A stretch of 64,000 nt of DNA from Microbacterium arborescens. GTDB lineage: Bacteria > Actinomycetota > Actinomycetes > Actinomycetales > Microbacteriaceae. Position 1 is the first letter of the stretch. Each line of letters opens with the position of its first letter. Under the pieces are notes generated by a model. That model ran no database searches. It was not told where the DNA came from and saw only the letters and a list, made by a program, of their open reading frames with translations. Below, in pieces: positions 15,200 to 23,327 of the stretch. The translations under genes and the position numbers were made by a program. The stretch is taken from positions 372,001 through 436,000 of the forward strand of contig NZ_CP128474.1 of the NCBI RefSeq assembly GCF_030369635.1, read 5' to 3'.

Positions 15200-16072
15200 G
15201 TGAGTTTGCTGGACCCCCGAGAAGCCGCACGACGTGAACAGGCCAAGTATCGGGGGACCACCTCCGCCCTGGCCGCGACGGTGATCTGGGGCATCCTCTC
15301 GGTCGCCGCCGCCGGTGTCGTCGGTTTCGCCATCGGCGGCATCTTCGAGCAGCTCCGGGCCGTGAACATCAACAGCGTGTTCGGCACCTGGGACACCGGC
15401 ATCCCGGTTGCCGTCCGCGGATGGGGCCTGCCCGTCGGCATCCTCCTGCTTCTCGTCTGCATCGGACAGTACGGCAAGTGGAACCACCGGTTCAGCGCAC
15501 GCGAGAAGGGCTACGCGGCGATCGGTCCGCTCACGATCATCCTGGCCGGGCTGGCCATCGGCACATGGGTGGCGACGACGATGTGGCTCGCGCCCGACGC
15601 GGTCGGCGTCGCCGTCGACCCGACGTTCGGCGGCAACGAGCCCTGGGGCGTCGGCGAGTGGATCCTGTACGCGGGTCAGTGGTGGCTTCCCGGGCTCTTC
15701 GCGCTGCTCGCCGTCCTCAGCTACATCGCGCGCGTGCGCGCCCTCGCGACGCGCCGCCGCAACAACACTGTCATCTCGCGCCTTCTGGCCTCCGGCTCGC
15801 GCGTCGACGCGGAGATCGTCGAGGCGCCCCTGCCCGCGCACGACGCGTCGCGGATGACCGCATCGCTGGTGGCGAAGTTCACCGACGCCGTCGGCACGGA
15901 TCGCTGGGTCACGACCATGGTGCTCATCGCGCCGCGCGAGGTGCCGGCGGTCGGCGACACGCGTCCGCTGGTGTTCGACCCCGCCGATCCCGGTGACACG
16001 ACGCGCATCTTCCTCTCGCCGACGGGTGCGACGGGGCCCGACGACTTCGAGCCGGTGCAGCCCGCGAGCTGA
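15200..16072 (+). CDS. Four-span membrane protein of unknown function
   Basis: A 290-residue protein. A short basic N terminus is followed by hydrophobic segments at about 25-49, 75-93, 107-129 and 158-180. A cytoplasmic C-terminal domain of about 105 residues then begins with ATRRRNNTVISRLLASG. That last part has the look of a small beta-barrel domain (SRVDAEIVEAPLPAHD...WVTTMVLIAPREVPAVGDTRPL), as found in proteins that present an NfeD/DUF3592-like module. I do not recognise a family. GTG start fixed by the -10 box. The stop codon lies in a 19-bp tandem duplication, so the reading frame end exists twice. Confidence 0.7.
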   Translation: MSLLDPREAARREQAKYRGTTSALAATVIWGILSVAAAGVVGFAIGGIFEQLRAVNINSVFGTWDTGIPVAVRGWGLPVGILLLLVCIGQYGKWNHRFSAREKGYAAIGPLTIILAGLAIGTWVATTMWLAPDAVGVAVDPTFGGNEPWGVGEWILYAGQWWLPGLFALLAVLSYIARVRALATRRRNNTVISRLLASGSRVDAEIVEAPLPAHDASRMTASLVAKFTDAVGTDRWVTTMVLIAPREVPAVGDTRPLVFDPADPGDTTRIFLSPTGATGPDDFEPVQPAS

Positions 16073-16099
16073 GACCCCGCCCGCGAGCTGAGACCCCGC
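16062..16099. repeat. 19-bp tandem duplication spanning a stop codon
   Basis: CCGCGAGCTGAGACCCCGC occurs twice head to tail (16062-16080 and 16081-16099), followed by a partial third. The first copy encodes the last residues and TGA of the membrane protein; the second is noncoding. It looks like a recent slippage or duplication. Confidence 0.9.
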
Positions 16100-16105
16100 C
16101 CGCGG

Positions 16106-16978
16106 TCAGAAGACGATCGTGTGGTTGCCGTGTCGGATGACGCGGTCCTGCGCGTGCCACAGCACCGCGCGCGAGAGCACCTGGCGCTCGACGTCAGCGC
16201 CGCGGCGGGCGAGCTCGGCCGCGGTGTCGGCGTGAGTCACGCGGATCGTGTCCTGCTCGATGATCGGCCCCTCGTCCAGGTCGGTCGTGACGTAGTGGCT
16301 CGTCGCGCCGATGAGCTTGACGCCGCGTTCCTTGGCCTTCTTGTACGGCTCGGCGCCGATGAAGGCGGGAAGGAACGAGTGGTGGATGTTGATCACGGGC
16401 ACGCCGAGCTTCTCGAGGAAGTCCGACGACAGGATCTGCATGTAGCGGGCGAGGACGACGAAGTCGACGTTGCCGACGAGCAGCTTCAGGATCTCGGCCT
16501 CGGACGCCGACTTGTCGGGGCCGGGCGTCGAGGGCACGTGGAAGAACGGCACGTTGAACGACCGCACGTCCTCGGCCGAGGTCGTGTGGTTCGACACGAC
16601 CATCGGCACCGTGACGGGCAGGTCGCCGCGGCGGTGCCGCCAGAGCAGGTCGAGCAGGCAGTGGTCCTGCTTCGACGACAGGATCGCCATGCGCTTGGGA
16701 ACGGACTGGTCGGTGAGCGACCACTGCAGATCGAACCCTGCGAGGGTTTCGCCGATCTCCGCTTCGATCGACGGCCGGTCGACCGCGAAGTTCGGCCGGT
16801 GGAACACCACGCGGCAGAAGTAGGCGCCGCCCGTCGGGTCGTCGGAGTACTGGTCGAACGCGACGATGTTGCCGCCCACGCGGGTGACCATCGCCGACAG
16901 GGCGGCGATGATGCCCGGCTGGTCCTGCCCGTGCACGATGAGGCAGGCGTGGGCGGGGTGCAGCGCGGAGTCGGTCAT
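16106..16978 (-). CDS. purU: Formyltetrahydrofolate deformylase
   Basis: A 290-residue enzyme releasing formate from 10-formyl-tetrahydrofolate, which balances one-carbon units and supplies formate for purine synthesis. An N-terminal ACT domain (about 8-90, beginning ACLIVHGQDQPGIIAALS) senses glycine/methionine in family members. The hydrolase domain carries the formyltransferase signature with catalytic Asn and His in NIHHSFLPAFIGA, and the Asp in TTDLDEGPIIEQD. Length is standard. Upstream CAGAAT (complement of 16985-16990) sits exactly 7 nt from the ATG, so the mRNA is probably leaderless. Confidence 0.95.
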   Translation of the reverse strand: MTDSALHPAHACLIVHGQDQPGIIAALSAMVTRVGGNIVAFDQYSDDPTGGAYFCRVVFHRPNFAVDRPSIEAEIGETLAGFDLQWSLTDQSVPKRMAILSSKQDHCLLDLLWRHRRGDLPVTVPMVVSNHTTSAEDVRSFNVPFFHVPSTPGPDKSASEAEILKLLVGNVDFVVLARYMQILSSDFLEKLGVPVINIHHSFLPAFIGAEPYKKAKERGVKLIGATSHYVTTDLDEGPIIEQDTIRVTHADTAAELARRGADVERQVLSRAVLWHAQDRVIRHGNHTIVF

Positions 16979-17023
16979 CCTTCGATTCTGCCCTGTCCGA
17001 CGGGCGCTCCCGGCACGTTCAGG

Positions 17024-17088
17024 CCGTCGACTCGCCAGATTCCGCGGATGCGGCGGGGCGGCATCCGCGATTCGTGGCGAGTCGACGG
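17024..17088. terminator. Long palindrome between purU promoter and hydrolase gene
   Basis: 28-bp arms (17024-17051 and 17061-17088) begin CCGTCGACTCGCCA and end TGGCGAGTCGACGG, with a few central mismatches and a 9-nt loop. It lies just downstream of the hydrolase gene (minus strand, stop at 17121), so it could terminate that gene. Confidence 0.6.
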
Positions 17089-17120
17089 AGGGTGGGGGTT
17101 GGGGGGAAGTGGAGGCGGGT

Positions 17121-17756
17121 TCAGTCGACGTCGAGGTAGTCCTCGATGACGAAGGCGGCCTCGCCGGCGTGCGTCGCCGGGAAGAGGTGTCCGCCGCCCT
17201 CGAGGGTCACGAGGCTCACCAGGCCGGGAGCGGCCGCTTGCAGGCGTTCGCCGTTCGCGGGCGGCAGCACGTCGTCGTCGGCGCCCTGGATGAGCATGAC
17301 CGGGACCGTGGGGGCGAGGGCGCGCCATTCCTCCGCCGAGACCGAGGCCGCAGCCGCCGCCTGCAGCGGCTCGAGGTCGGTGCGGGGCTCGTCACCCTCA
17401 GCGCCGAGCAGCAGCACGCCGTCGACGCGGTCGGTGTGGTCGATCGACACCGTGCGCGCGACGGCGCCGCCGAAGGCGTGACCGCCGATCCAGGCGTCAC
17501 CGAGCCCGACGTGGTCCATGACGTCGACGACATCCTGCGCCAGGTCGTGGAGGGTCACGCCCTCGGTCTGCGCCGTGCGGTAGCCGACCCGCAGGATGCG
17601 GAAGTCCTCTTCGGCCAGCACGTGGGCGAGCGTCCCGAGCGCGGCGACATTGCTGTACCCCGGGATCAGCACCAGGACGGGCTCGCTGCCGGCATCCTCG
17701 ACGTAGGGGATGGCGCGGCCCTCGGGCTCGAAGATCTGCGGCTGTGTATCGGTCAT
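17121..17756 (-). CDS. Alpha/beta hydrolase-fold protein with Ala at the nucleophile position
   Basis: A 211-residue protein with the compact alpha/beta hydrolase core: LVLIPGYSN (oxyanion loop), nucleophile elbow GGHAFGG (91-97), acid candidate in QGADDDVLP, and the terminal His in EGGGHLFPA. The elbow normally reads GxSxG; here residue 94 is Ala, so ordinary serine hydrolysis is not expected. RutD-like proteins also carry Ala there, so this could be a non-hydrolytic or unusual family member. The ATG at 17756 follows a Shine-Dalgarno GAGAGGGA, and TAGCGT (complement of 17788-17793) is a plausible -10 with a 24-nt leader. Confidence 0.75.
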   Translation of the reverse strand: MTDTQPQIFEPEGRAIPYVEDAGSEPVLVLIPGYSNVAALGTLAHVLAEEDFRILRVGYRTAQTEGVTLHDLAQDVVDVMDHVGLGDAWIGGHAFGGAVARTVSIDHTDRVDGVLLLGAEGDEPRTDLEPLQAAAAASVSAEEWRALAPTVPVMLIQGADDDVLPPANGERLQAAAPGLVSLVTLEGGGHLFPATHAGEAAFVIEDYLDVD

Positions 17757-17820
17757 GGCTCCCTCTCGCGGTGTCCTGCGGTCTTTCACGCTAGTCGAAT
17801 CCGCTGAACGCCCGCGGGCG

Positions 17821-17897
17821 CGGATGCCAGGGATCGCGGCCGACACCCCGACGGCGGATGCCGCGACCCGGGGTGTCGGCCGCGATTGCTTGCATCC
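17821..17897. repeat. Long palindrome, copy 2 of the dispersed family
   Basis: Left arm about 17821-17851 and right arm about 17871-17897 pair over some 28 bp with three mismatches. The shared text GATGCnAGGGATCG...CCGACACCCCG matches the palindrome at 1014-1086. It lies between the hydrolase promoter and the end of the MetE-like gene. Confidence 0.85.
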
Positions 17898-17924
17898 CGG
17901 ACGCGACGCCCGTGCGAAGACGAG

Positions 17925-19118
17925 TCAGAGGCGCGAGCCGGCGATGCGGGCGCCCTCGCCGAGCGAGGCGAGCTTGGCCCAGGCGATGTCGGGGTGGATG
18001 CGGCCGCCGAGGCCGCAGTCGGTCGAGGCGATGACCCGGTCGGCTCCGACGATGCCGGCGAAACGCTCGATGCGCTGCGCGACGAGCTCGGGGTGCTCGA
18101 CGACGTTCGTGGCGTGGCTGACGACGCCGGGCACGAGCACGAGGTCGTCGGGGACGGCAGCCGAGGCCCAGACTGCCGACTCGTGCTCGTGCCGGACGTT
18201 GCCGGCCTCGAACGAGATCGAGCCGACGTTCGCCTCCATCACGACGGGCAGGATGTCGGCGAGTGCGACATCGGTGGTGTGGGGTCCGTGCCACGAGCCC
18301 CAGCACAGGTGCAGGCGCACGAGCTCCTTCGGGAGCCCTGCGATGGCGTGGTTGATCGCCTCGACGCGGATACGCGTGAACGCCTGGTAGTCGGCGACGG
18401 CGGGTTCCGGATTGATCTGGTCGAAGTTCTCGGCGAGCGAGGGGTCGTCGAGCTGCACGATGAGCCCGGCGTCGGTGATCGCCTTGTACTCCTCTCGCAG
18501 CGCCTCGGCCCACGCGAAGATGTGCTCTTCATCGGTGGCGTAGTACTCGTTGCGAACGCGCGATGCCGATCCGGGTGCGATGGCGGTGAGGAATCCCTGC
18601 TCGCCCTCGCGCAGCGTCGCCTTCAGGTTGGCGATGTCGGATGCCACGGCCGCGTGCCCGCGGTAGGCGATCGGTCCGGTCGTGGTGGGGAACGCCGTCG
18701 CGGTCGCGCCCGCTTCGACGGCCTCGGCGTACACGGCGGGGAAGAGCTGCCGGTCGCGCCGGTCGAGGAACGAGGTCAGACGGATGCGACCCGGCTCCGA
18801 CCGCACGGGCGGTTCGTTGAACGCGTTGACCTCGGTCAGCGACAGGCCGCTCGCGCGCTGGAACGAGTACGACCACCATGCGCCGTAGTCCATGGCGTTC
18901 GACATCGCCTTTCCGAACTCGCCGTCGCCCACCTGTGTCACTCCGGCTTCGCGCTGACGCGCGACCACGTCGGCGACGGCCTGTGCGGTGAGCTCGTCGA
19001 ACTCGGGGGTCGAGGTCAGGGTGAAACCGTCGTCGGCGAAGGAGCGCACGCGGTTCGCGTCGATCAGGGCCTGCGTGCGGGGGAGGCTGCCGGCGGTGGT
19101 GGTGGTGATCTCGGTCAT
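17925..19118 (-). CDS. MetE C-terminal-domain-like (cobalamin-independent methionine synthase II) protein
   Basis: A 397-residue single-barrel relative of the catalytic half of MetE. The zinc-ligand pattern is kept: His and Cys in LHLCWGSWHGPH, Glu in ISFEAGN, and Cys in STDCGLGG. It can therefore activate a thiol for alkyl transfer. It lacks the N-terminal barrel of full MetE and should not be assumed to make methionine from methyl-tetrahydrofolate-polyglutamate. Relatives include epoxyalkane:coenzyme M transferase and other thiol alkyltransferases. The ATG at 19118 has a GAAAGCG-type leader and TAGAGT (complement of 19150-19155) about 25 nt beyond. It stands alone. Confidence 0.85.
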   Translation of the reverse strand: MTEITTTTAGSLPRTQALIDANRVRSFADDGFTLTSTPEFDELTAQAVADVVARQREAGVTQVGDGEFGKAMSNAMDYGAWWSYSFQRASGLSLTEVNAFNEPPVRSEPGRIRLTSFLDRRDRQLFPAVYAEAVEAGATATAFPTTTGPIAYRGHAAVASDIANLKATLREGEQGFLTAIAPGSASRVRNEYYATDEEHIFAWAEALREEYKAITDAGLIVQLDDPSLAENFDQINPEPAVADYQAFTRIRVEAINHAIAGLPKELVRLHLCWGSWHGPHTTDVALADILPVVMEANVGSISFEAGNVRHEHESAVWASAAVPDDLVLVPGVVSHATNVVEHPELVAQRIERFAGIVGADRVIASTDCGLGGRIHPDIAWAKLASLGEGARIAGSRL

Positions 19119-19220
19119 GAGCGTCGCTTTCTCATCGGGTGCGCCCGCGACTCTAACGCCGGGCCCGCGCCGGCCCGGCATCCGTCCGTCATCGTGTGAC
19201 GAAGCCGCCCGTCGGACGCG

Positions 19221-19490
19221 TCACCAGACGATGCCGCCGCCGAGCGAGATGCCGCCCCAGGTGAGCAGCACGAAGATCGCGGCGAAGACGACGGGGGCGA
19301 TGCCCGTGCCGCTGCGTGCGAGGCCCTTGAGGAGAGCGATGACGACCAGAACGGCCGCGACGAGCGAGAGCCCGCCGCCGAGGATGAGCCCGATGAAGAG
19401 AGGGATCGGCATCAGGATGAGCCCGAGCAGGCCGATCCAGAAGGCGGCCCAGGCGGTGGGATTGGAACGGCGCACGGCGGAAGAAGACAT
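19221..19490 (-). CDS. Small three-span membrane protein
   Basis: An 89-residue protein, MSSSAVRRSNPTAWAAFWIG..., with hydrophobic segments at about 14-35, 39-56 and 67-86. It resembles DUF4190-type small membrane proteins, but the match is by pattern only. It begins 18 bp after the stop codon of the POT transporter gene and is likely in the same transcript. The function is unknown. Confidence 0.65.
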   Translation of the reverse strand: MSSSAVRRSNPTAWAAFWIGLLGLILMPIPLFIGLILGGGLSLVAAVLVVIALLKGLARSGTGIAPVVFAAIFVLLTWGGISLGGGIVW

Positions 19491-19507
19491 GTCCCCATCC
19501 TCTCGTG

Positions 19508-21001
19508 TCAGCGCACGCCGCGCATCAGCGCGAGCACGGGCTTGCGGGCCGCCGCGAGCGCGATGCCCAGGACGATCGCGATGGCGCCGAGGATCGAGAA
19601 GTACGGCACCTCGTTCTGAGGGTCGTAGAAGGGCGCGAGCAGTCCCGAGATGGCCGTTCCCAACGAGACCGACAGGAAGAACAGCGCGACCATCTGCGTC
19701 TGAAACCGCGCCGGAGCGAGCTTCGTGGCCGCGGACAGCCCGACGGGCGAGATCAGCAGCTCGGCGACGGTGAAGACGAACAGGATGCCGACGATGCCGA
19801 GCAACGGTGTCGCGGACGGTCCGTCGGAGGCGAACGGCAGGAAGAGCAGGAAGGCCACACCCATGACGGCGACGCCCGCGGCGAACTTGATCGGTGTCGA
19901 GGGCTGCCGTGTGCCGAGCTTCGTCCACAGTGTCGCGAAGACGCCCGAGAGGATGATGATGAACACCGGGTTGATGGACTGCACCCAGTCGGGCGGCATC
20001 TGCCAGCCGAAGAGGTTCAGGTCGAGCCGCTTCTCCGCGTAGATCGGGATGACGGTGAACTGCTGCTGGTACAGCGACCAGAAGGCGACACTCACGATGA
20101 ACAGCGGGATGAAGCCGAACACGCGTGACCGCTCGGTCGCGGTGATCCGGGCACTCGAGATGATCACGCTGAAGTAGGCGATCGTCGCGGCGATGACGAC
20201 GACGACCACGACGAGCGACAGGTTGTCGGCGCGGATGACGCCCAGGGCGACCAGCAGTGCGATCGCCGCGACGGCCGCGACCGCGACACCGATGACCAGC
20301 GGGTAGCGCGACCGCGGCAGCGGGTTGGGAACGCGGCGCGCCGCCTCGGGAAGAGACCGGCGCCCGATCGCGTACTGGACGAGGCCGATGGTCATGCCGA
20401 CGGCGGCGGCGCCGAAGGCCCAGTGGAACCCGAGGCTCGTGCGCAGGAAGCCGGTGAGCAGCGGGCCCGCGAAGGCCCCGAGATTGATGCCGAGGTAGAA
20501 CAGCGAGAAGCCGGCGTCGCGCCGCGGGTCGTGCTCGGAGTAGAGGGTGCCGACGACCGCCGTGGCGTTGGCCTTCAGTCCTCCCGAGCCGAGAGCGACG
20601 AGGACGAGTCCGACCGCGACCGACAGCAGCCCCGGAAGCACGGCGAGAGCGACGTGACCGGCGACGATGATCATCGCGCTGAAGAACAGCACGCGCTCGG
20701 AGCCCAGCAGGCGGTCGGCGACCCAGGCGCCGAGGATCGTCGAGAGGTACACCGCTCCGCCGTACGCGCCGACGATGCCGACCGCCGTCGCCTGCGGCAG
20801 GCCCGCCCCGCCGTCGGAGACCGAGAAGTAGAGGTAGTAGACCAGGACGATCTGCATGCCGTAGAAGCTGAACCGCTCCCACAGCTCGACGCCGAAGATG
20901 TGCGTGAGCGCCCACGGCTGCCCGAAGAAGCGGGTGTCGTTCCTGCTGTGGTCGGCGTCGCGATGACGGGATGCGGTGGAGGCTGCGTCCTCGTTGCTCA
21001 T
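19508..21001 (-). CDS. Proton-dependent oligopeptide (POT/PTR2) transporter
   Basis: A 497-residue, about 14-span transporter importing di- and tripeptides with protons across the cytoplasmic membrane. The proton-coupling ExxER motif is in VELWERFSFYG (about 37-48). The PTR2 signatures GSGGLKANATAVVGTLY and FYLGINLGAFAGPLL are present. A hydrophilic His/Asp-rich N terminus precedes span 1. I chose the ATG at 21001 because TATCGT (complement of 21010-21015) lies 9 nt upstream; the very long upstream extension is antiparallel shadow of the MFS gene. A small membrane protein follows in the same direction. Confidence 0.92.
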   Translation of the reverse strand: MSNEDAASTASRHRDADHSRNDTRFFGQPWALTHIFGVELWERFSFYGMQIVLVYYLYFSVSDGGAGLPQATAVGIVGAYGGAVYLSTILGAWVADRLLGSERVLFFSAMIIVAGHVALAVLPGLLSVAVGLVLVALGSGGLKANATAVVGTLYSEHDPRRDAGFSLFYLGINLGAFAGPLLTGFLRTSLGFHWAFGAAAVGMTIGLVQYAIGRRSLPEAARRVPNPLPRSRYPLVIGVAVAAVAAIALLVALGVIRADNLSLVVVVVVIAATIAYFSVIISSARITATERSRVFGFIPLFIVSVAFWSLYQQQFTVIPIYAEKRLDLNLFGWQMPPDWVQSINPVFIIILSGVFATLWTKLGTRQPSTPIKFAAGVAVMGVAFLLFLPFASDGPSATPLLGIVGILFVFTVAELLISPVGLSAATKLAPARFQTQMVALFFLSVSLGTAISGLLAPFYDPQNEVPYFSILGAIAIVLGIALAAARKPVLALMRGVR

Positions 21002-21021
21002 GGATGCCGACGATACGCCGC

Positions 21022-22458
21022 TCAGGGCAGCGACGGACGGGTCTCGTGCGGGTCGCGCCGTTGCGGTATGCACAGCGCGACGGCGAGTGCGATGACGGCG
21101 GCGCCCAGACCGAGCGCGAACGAGACCTGGAAGGCGGTCGGGGTCGGCACCGTCACCCCGTCGCGTTCGAGCGAGAACGCGGCGAGTACGGCGCCGACGA
21201 GGGCGGCCGCCGTGCTCGTCCCGAGCGAGCGGAACAGGGCGTTCAGTCCGTTCGACGCGCCGGTCTCGGTGGGCGGCACCGAGCGCATGATCAGCATCGG
21301 CATGCCGGCGTAGCCGAAGCCGATGCCGACGCCGATGAGGAGGTTCGCCACGAGCAGGTGCCAGACCTCGGAGGCCCACAGCAGCGAGAAGCCGTAGGCG
21401 AGGATCAGTGCGACCGAGCCGAGGACGAGCAGCAGCCGCGGGCCGACCGTGCGCGCGAGTCGACCCGAGAAGGGGGAGAGGACCATCATCACGAGGCCCG
21501 CCGGCATGATGATGAGGCTCGCCTGCAGCAGCGTCAGCCCGAAGCCGCCGACGGCCTCGGGCAGCTCCAGCATCTGCGGGTACGACACATTCGAGGCGAA
21601 GAGCGAGAAGCCGATCGCGACCGACGCGAGATTGGTCAGCAGCACCGCCGGGCGGGCGGCGACGCGCAGGTCGAGCAGGGGGTCGGCGATCCGCAGCTCG
21701 AACCAGCCCCACACGAGCAGCACGACGACGCCGCCGAGGCCGCAGGCGAGGGTCGCCGCCGAGGTCCAGCCCCACGTGTTGCCACGCGAGACCGCCAGGA
21801 GCAGTCCGGTCAGACCGATCGCGAGCCCGATCGCCCCGAGGATGTCGAAGCGACCGGGTGTTCGCAGCACGCTCGGAGGCACCACGAGCACGACGAGGAC
21901 GAGGACGACCACCCCGAGGCCCGCCGACATCCAGAACAGCACGTGCCAGTCGCTCGTCTCGGTGATGAGGGCGCTGACGGGCATGCCGACGGCGCCGCCG
22001 ACGCCGAGGGTCGCCGACATCAGCGCGATCGCCGCGTCGACCCGGTTCTCGTGCAGCACGTCGCGCATGATCGAGATGCCCAGCGGCACGACGCCCGTCA
22101 CCGCGCCCTGCAGGGCGCGCCCGACGATCACGCCGATGATGTCGGTCGACAGGGCCGCGACGATCGACCCGACGATGAGCAGCCCGAGCAGCACGAGCAC
22201 GATGCGGCGTTTGCCGTACATGTCGCCGAGTCGACCCGCGATAGGGGTGAAGACCGCGGCGGCGAGGAGGGTGGCCGTGACGACCCACGCCGTGTCTTCG
22301 CGGCTCGCGTCGAGCAGCTCGGGCAGCTTCGACTGGATGGGCACGACCAGGGTGAACATGAACGACGAGGCCAGCCCCGCGATCGCGAGCACGGCGACGA
22401 TCGCGCCCTGCCGCGGCATCCGGGTGAGTCTTCGTCGTCCGCCGTCGCCCGATGCCAT
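21022..22458 (-). CDS. MFS drug:H+ antiporter, DHA2 (EmrB/QacA) type
   Basis: A 478-residue transporter with about 14 spans. Motif A reads GRLGDMYGKRR (loop 2-3). An antiporter motif C-like segment, LGVGGAVGMPVSAL, is in span 5, and the QGAVTGVVPLGISIMRD segment is typical of DHA2 proteins. Expected to export drugs or metabolites in exchange for protons. TAGCCT (complement of 22465-22470) sits exactly 7 nt from the ATG. It is divergent from the GNAT gene at 22495, only 36 bp away, so shared control is plausible. Confidence 0.88.
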   Translation of the reverse strand: MASGDGGRRRLTRMPRQGAIVAVLAIAGLASSFMFTLVVPIQSKLPELLDASREDTAWVVTATLLAAAVFTPIAGRLGDMYGKRRIVLVLLGLLIVGSIVAALSTDIIGVIVGRALQGAVTGVVPLGISIMRDVLHENRVDAAIALMSATLGVGGAVGMPVSALITETSDWHVLFWMSAGLGVVVLVLVVLVVPPSVLRTPGRFDILGAIGLAIGLTGLLLAVSRGNTWGWTSAATLACGLGGVVVLLVWGWFELRIADPLLDLRVAARPAVLLTNLASVAIGFSLFASNVSYPQMLELPEAVGGFGLTLLQASLIIMPAGLVMMVLSPFSGRLARTVGPRLLLVLGSVALILAYGFSLLWASEVWHLLVANLLIGVGIGFGYAGMPMLIMRSVPPTETGASNGLNALFRSLGTSTAAALVGAVLAAFSLERDGVTVPTPTAFQVSFALGLGAAVIALAVALCIPQRRDPHETRPSLP

Positions 22459-22464
22459 CCCTTC

Positions 22465-22488
22465 AGGCTATCCGCGGCGGCGTAGGGT
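22465..22488. promoter_or_regulatory. Divergent leaderless promoters (MFS and GNAT)
   Basis: TAGCCT on the minus strand (22465-22470) and TAGGGT on the plus strand (22483-22488) each end 7 nt from their start codons, in a 36-bp gap. Confidence 0.6.
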
Positions 22489-22494
22489 GGGCTC

Positions 22495-23226
22495 ATGAGC
22501 GAGAGCGTTCCCCCGATCCCAGCCGACGTGCCCGCGGGGATCGACATCCGCCCCCTCGAAACCGTCGCCGACATCTTCGCCGGCGCCGCGGTGCTGCGCG
22601 AGGTGTGGGGCGGCGACCGCGACTCGGTGCCCACGAACCTCATGCGCGCGCTGGCGTACTCCGGCAACTACGTCGTCGGTCTCTTCGACGGCGACCGGGT
22701 GGTCGGCGCATCGGTGGCCTTCTTCGCCGAACCCGGTGCGCGGTCGATGCACTCGCACGTGACCGGCGTGCTGCCGGAGTACCAGCAGCAGGGGCTCGGA
22801 CGCGTGCTCAAGCAGCACCAGCGTGCGTGGGCCTTCGCCCGCGAGGTCGGCACCATCACGTGGACGTTCGACCCGCTGTTCGCGCGCAACGCGCACTTCA
22901 ACCTGCAGGTGCTCGGAGCCCGCATCAGCGACTACCTCGTCGACCAGTACGGCCTCATGGACGACGGCATCAACCGCGGCGACGTCACCGACCGGCTCAT
23001 GGTGACCTGGCCCCTGGCCGCGCCGCCGCAGGAGCGTCCGTCCGATGACCGGGTCGTCGCGACGATCGAGGTGCCCGACGACATCCATGCCATCCGGGCG
23101 GCCTCACCGGACGAGGCCGACGCCTGGCGCGACCGGGTGCGCACGCAGTTCCTCGAGCACTTCGCCGCCGGGCTCACGGTCGGCGGCTTCGACGACGAGC
23201 GCGGATACCTCCTCGTCCGCCCGTAA
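22495..23226 (+). CDS. GNAT-superfamily acetyltransferase-like protein
   Basis: A 243-residue protein whose N-terminal half has a GNAT fold: VVGASVAFF (beta4), then the acetyl-CoA loop in PEYQQQGLGRVLKQHQRAWA (Q-x-x-G-x-G). The wider pattern, including SMHSHVTGVLP and the WTFDPLFARNAHFNLQVLGA run, matches a conserved bacterial group of predicted acetyltransferases (COG3375 type) of unknown substrate. The last about 70 residues are an added domain. The ATG is fixed by the TAGGGT -10 box. Followed by a strong palindrome that separates it from a convergent SDR gene. Confidence 0.8.
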   Translation: MSESVPPIPADVPAGIDIRPLETVADIFAGAAVLREVWGGDRDSVPTNLMRALAYSGNYVVGLFDGDRVVGASVAFFAEPGARSMHSHVTGVLPEYQQQGLGRVLKQHQRAWAFAREVGTITWTFDPLFARNAHFNLQVLGARISDYLVDQYGLMDDGINRGDVTDRLMVTWPLAAPPQERPSDDRVVATIEVPDDIHAIRAASPDEADAWRDRVRTQFLEHFAAGLTVGGFDDERGYLLVRP

Positions 23227-23255
23227 CCCCCTGCCCCCACCCCGGAAAACCCAGC

Positions 23256-23310
23256 GAGGTCCCACTTGGGCCGGGTATGAGCTCTGCATAACCGGCCCAA
23301 GTGGGACCTC
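23256..23310. terminator. Bidirectional terminator-like perfect palindrome
   Basis: 19-bp perfect arms (23256-23274 and 23292-23310; GAGGTCCCACTTGGGCCGG and its complement) with a 17-nt loop sit between the convergent GNAT and SDR genes. Confidence 0.75.
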
Positions 23311-23327
23311 GGGGTGTGTGGGCGTGG

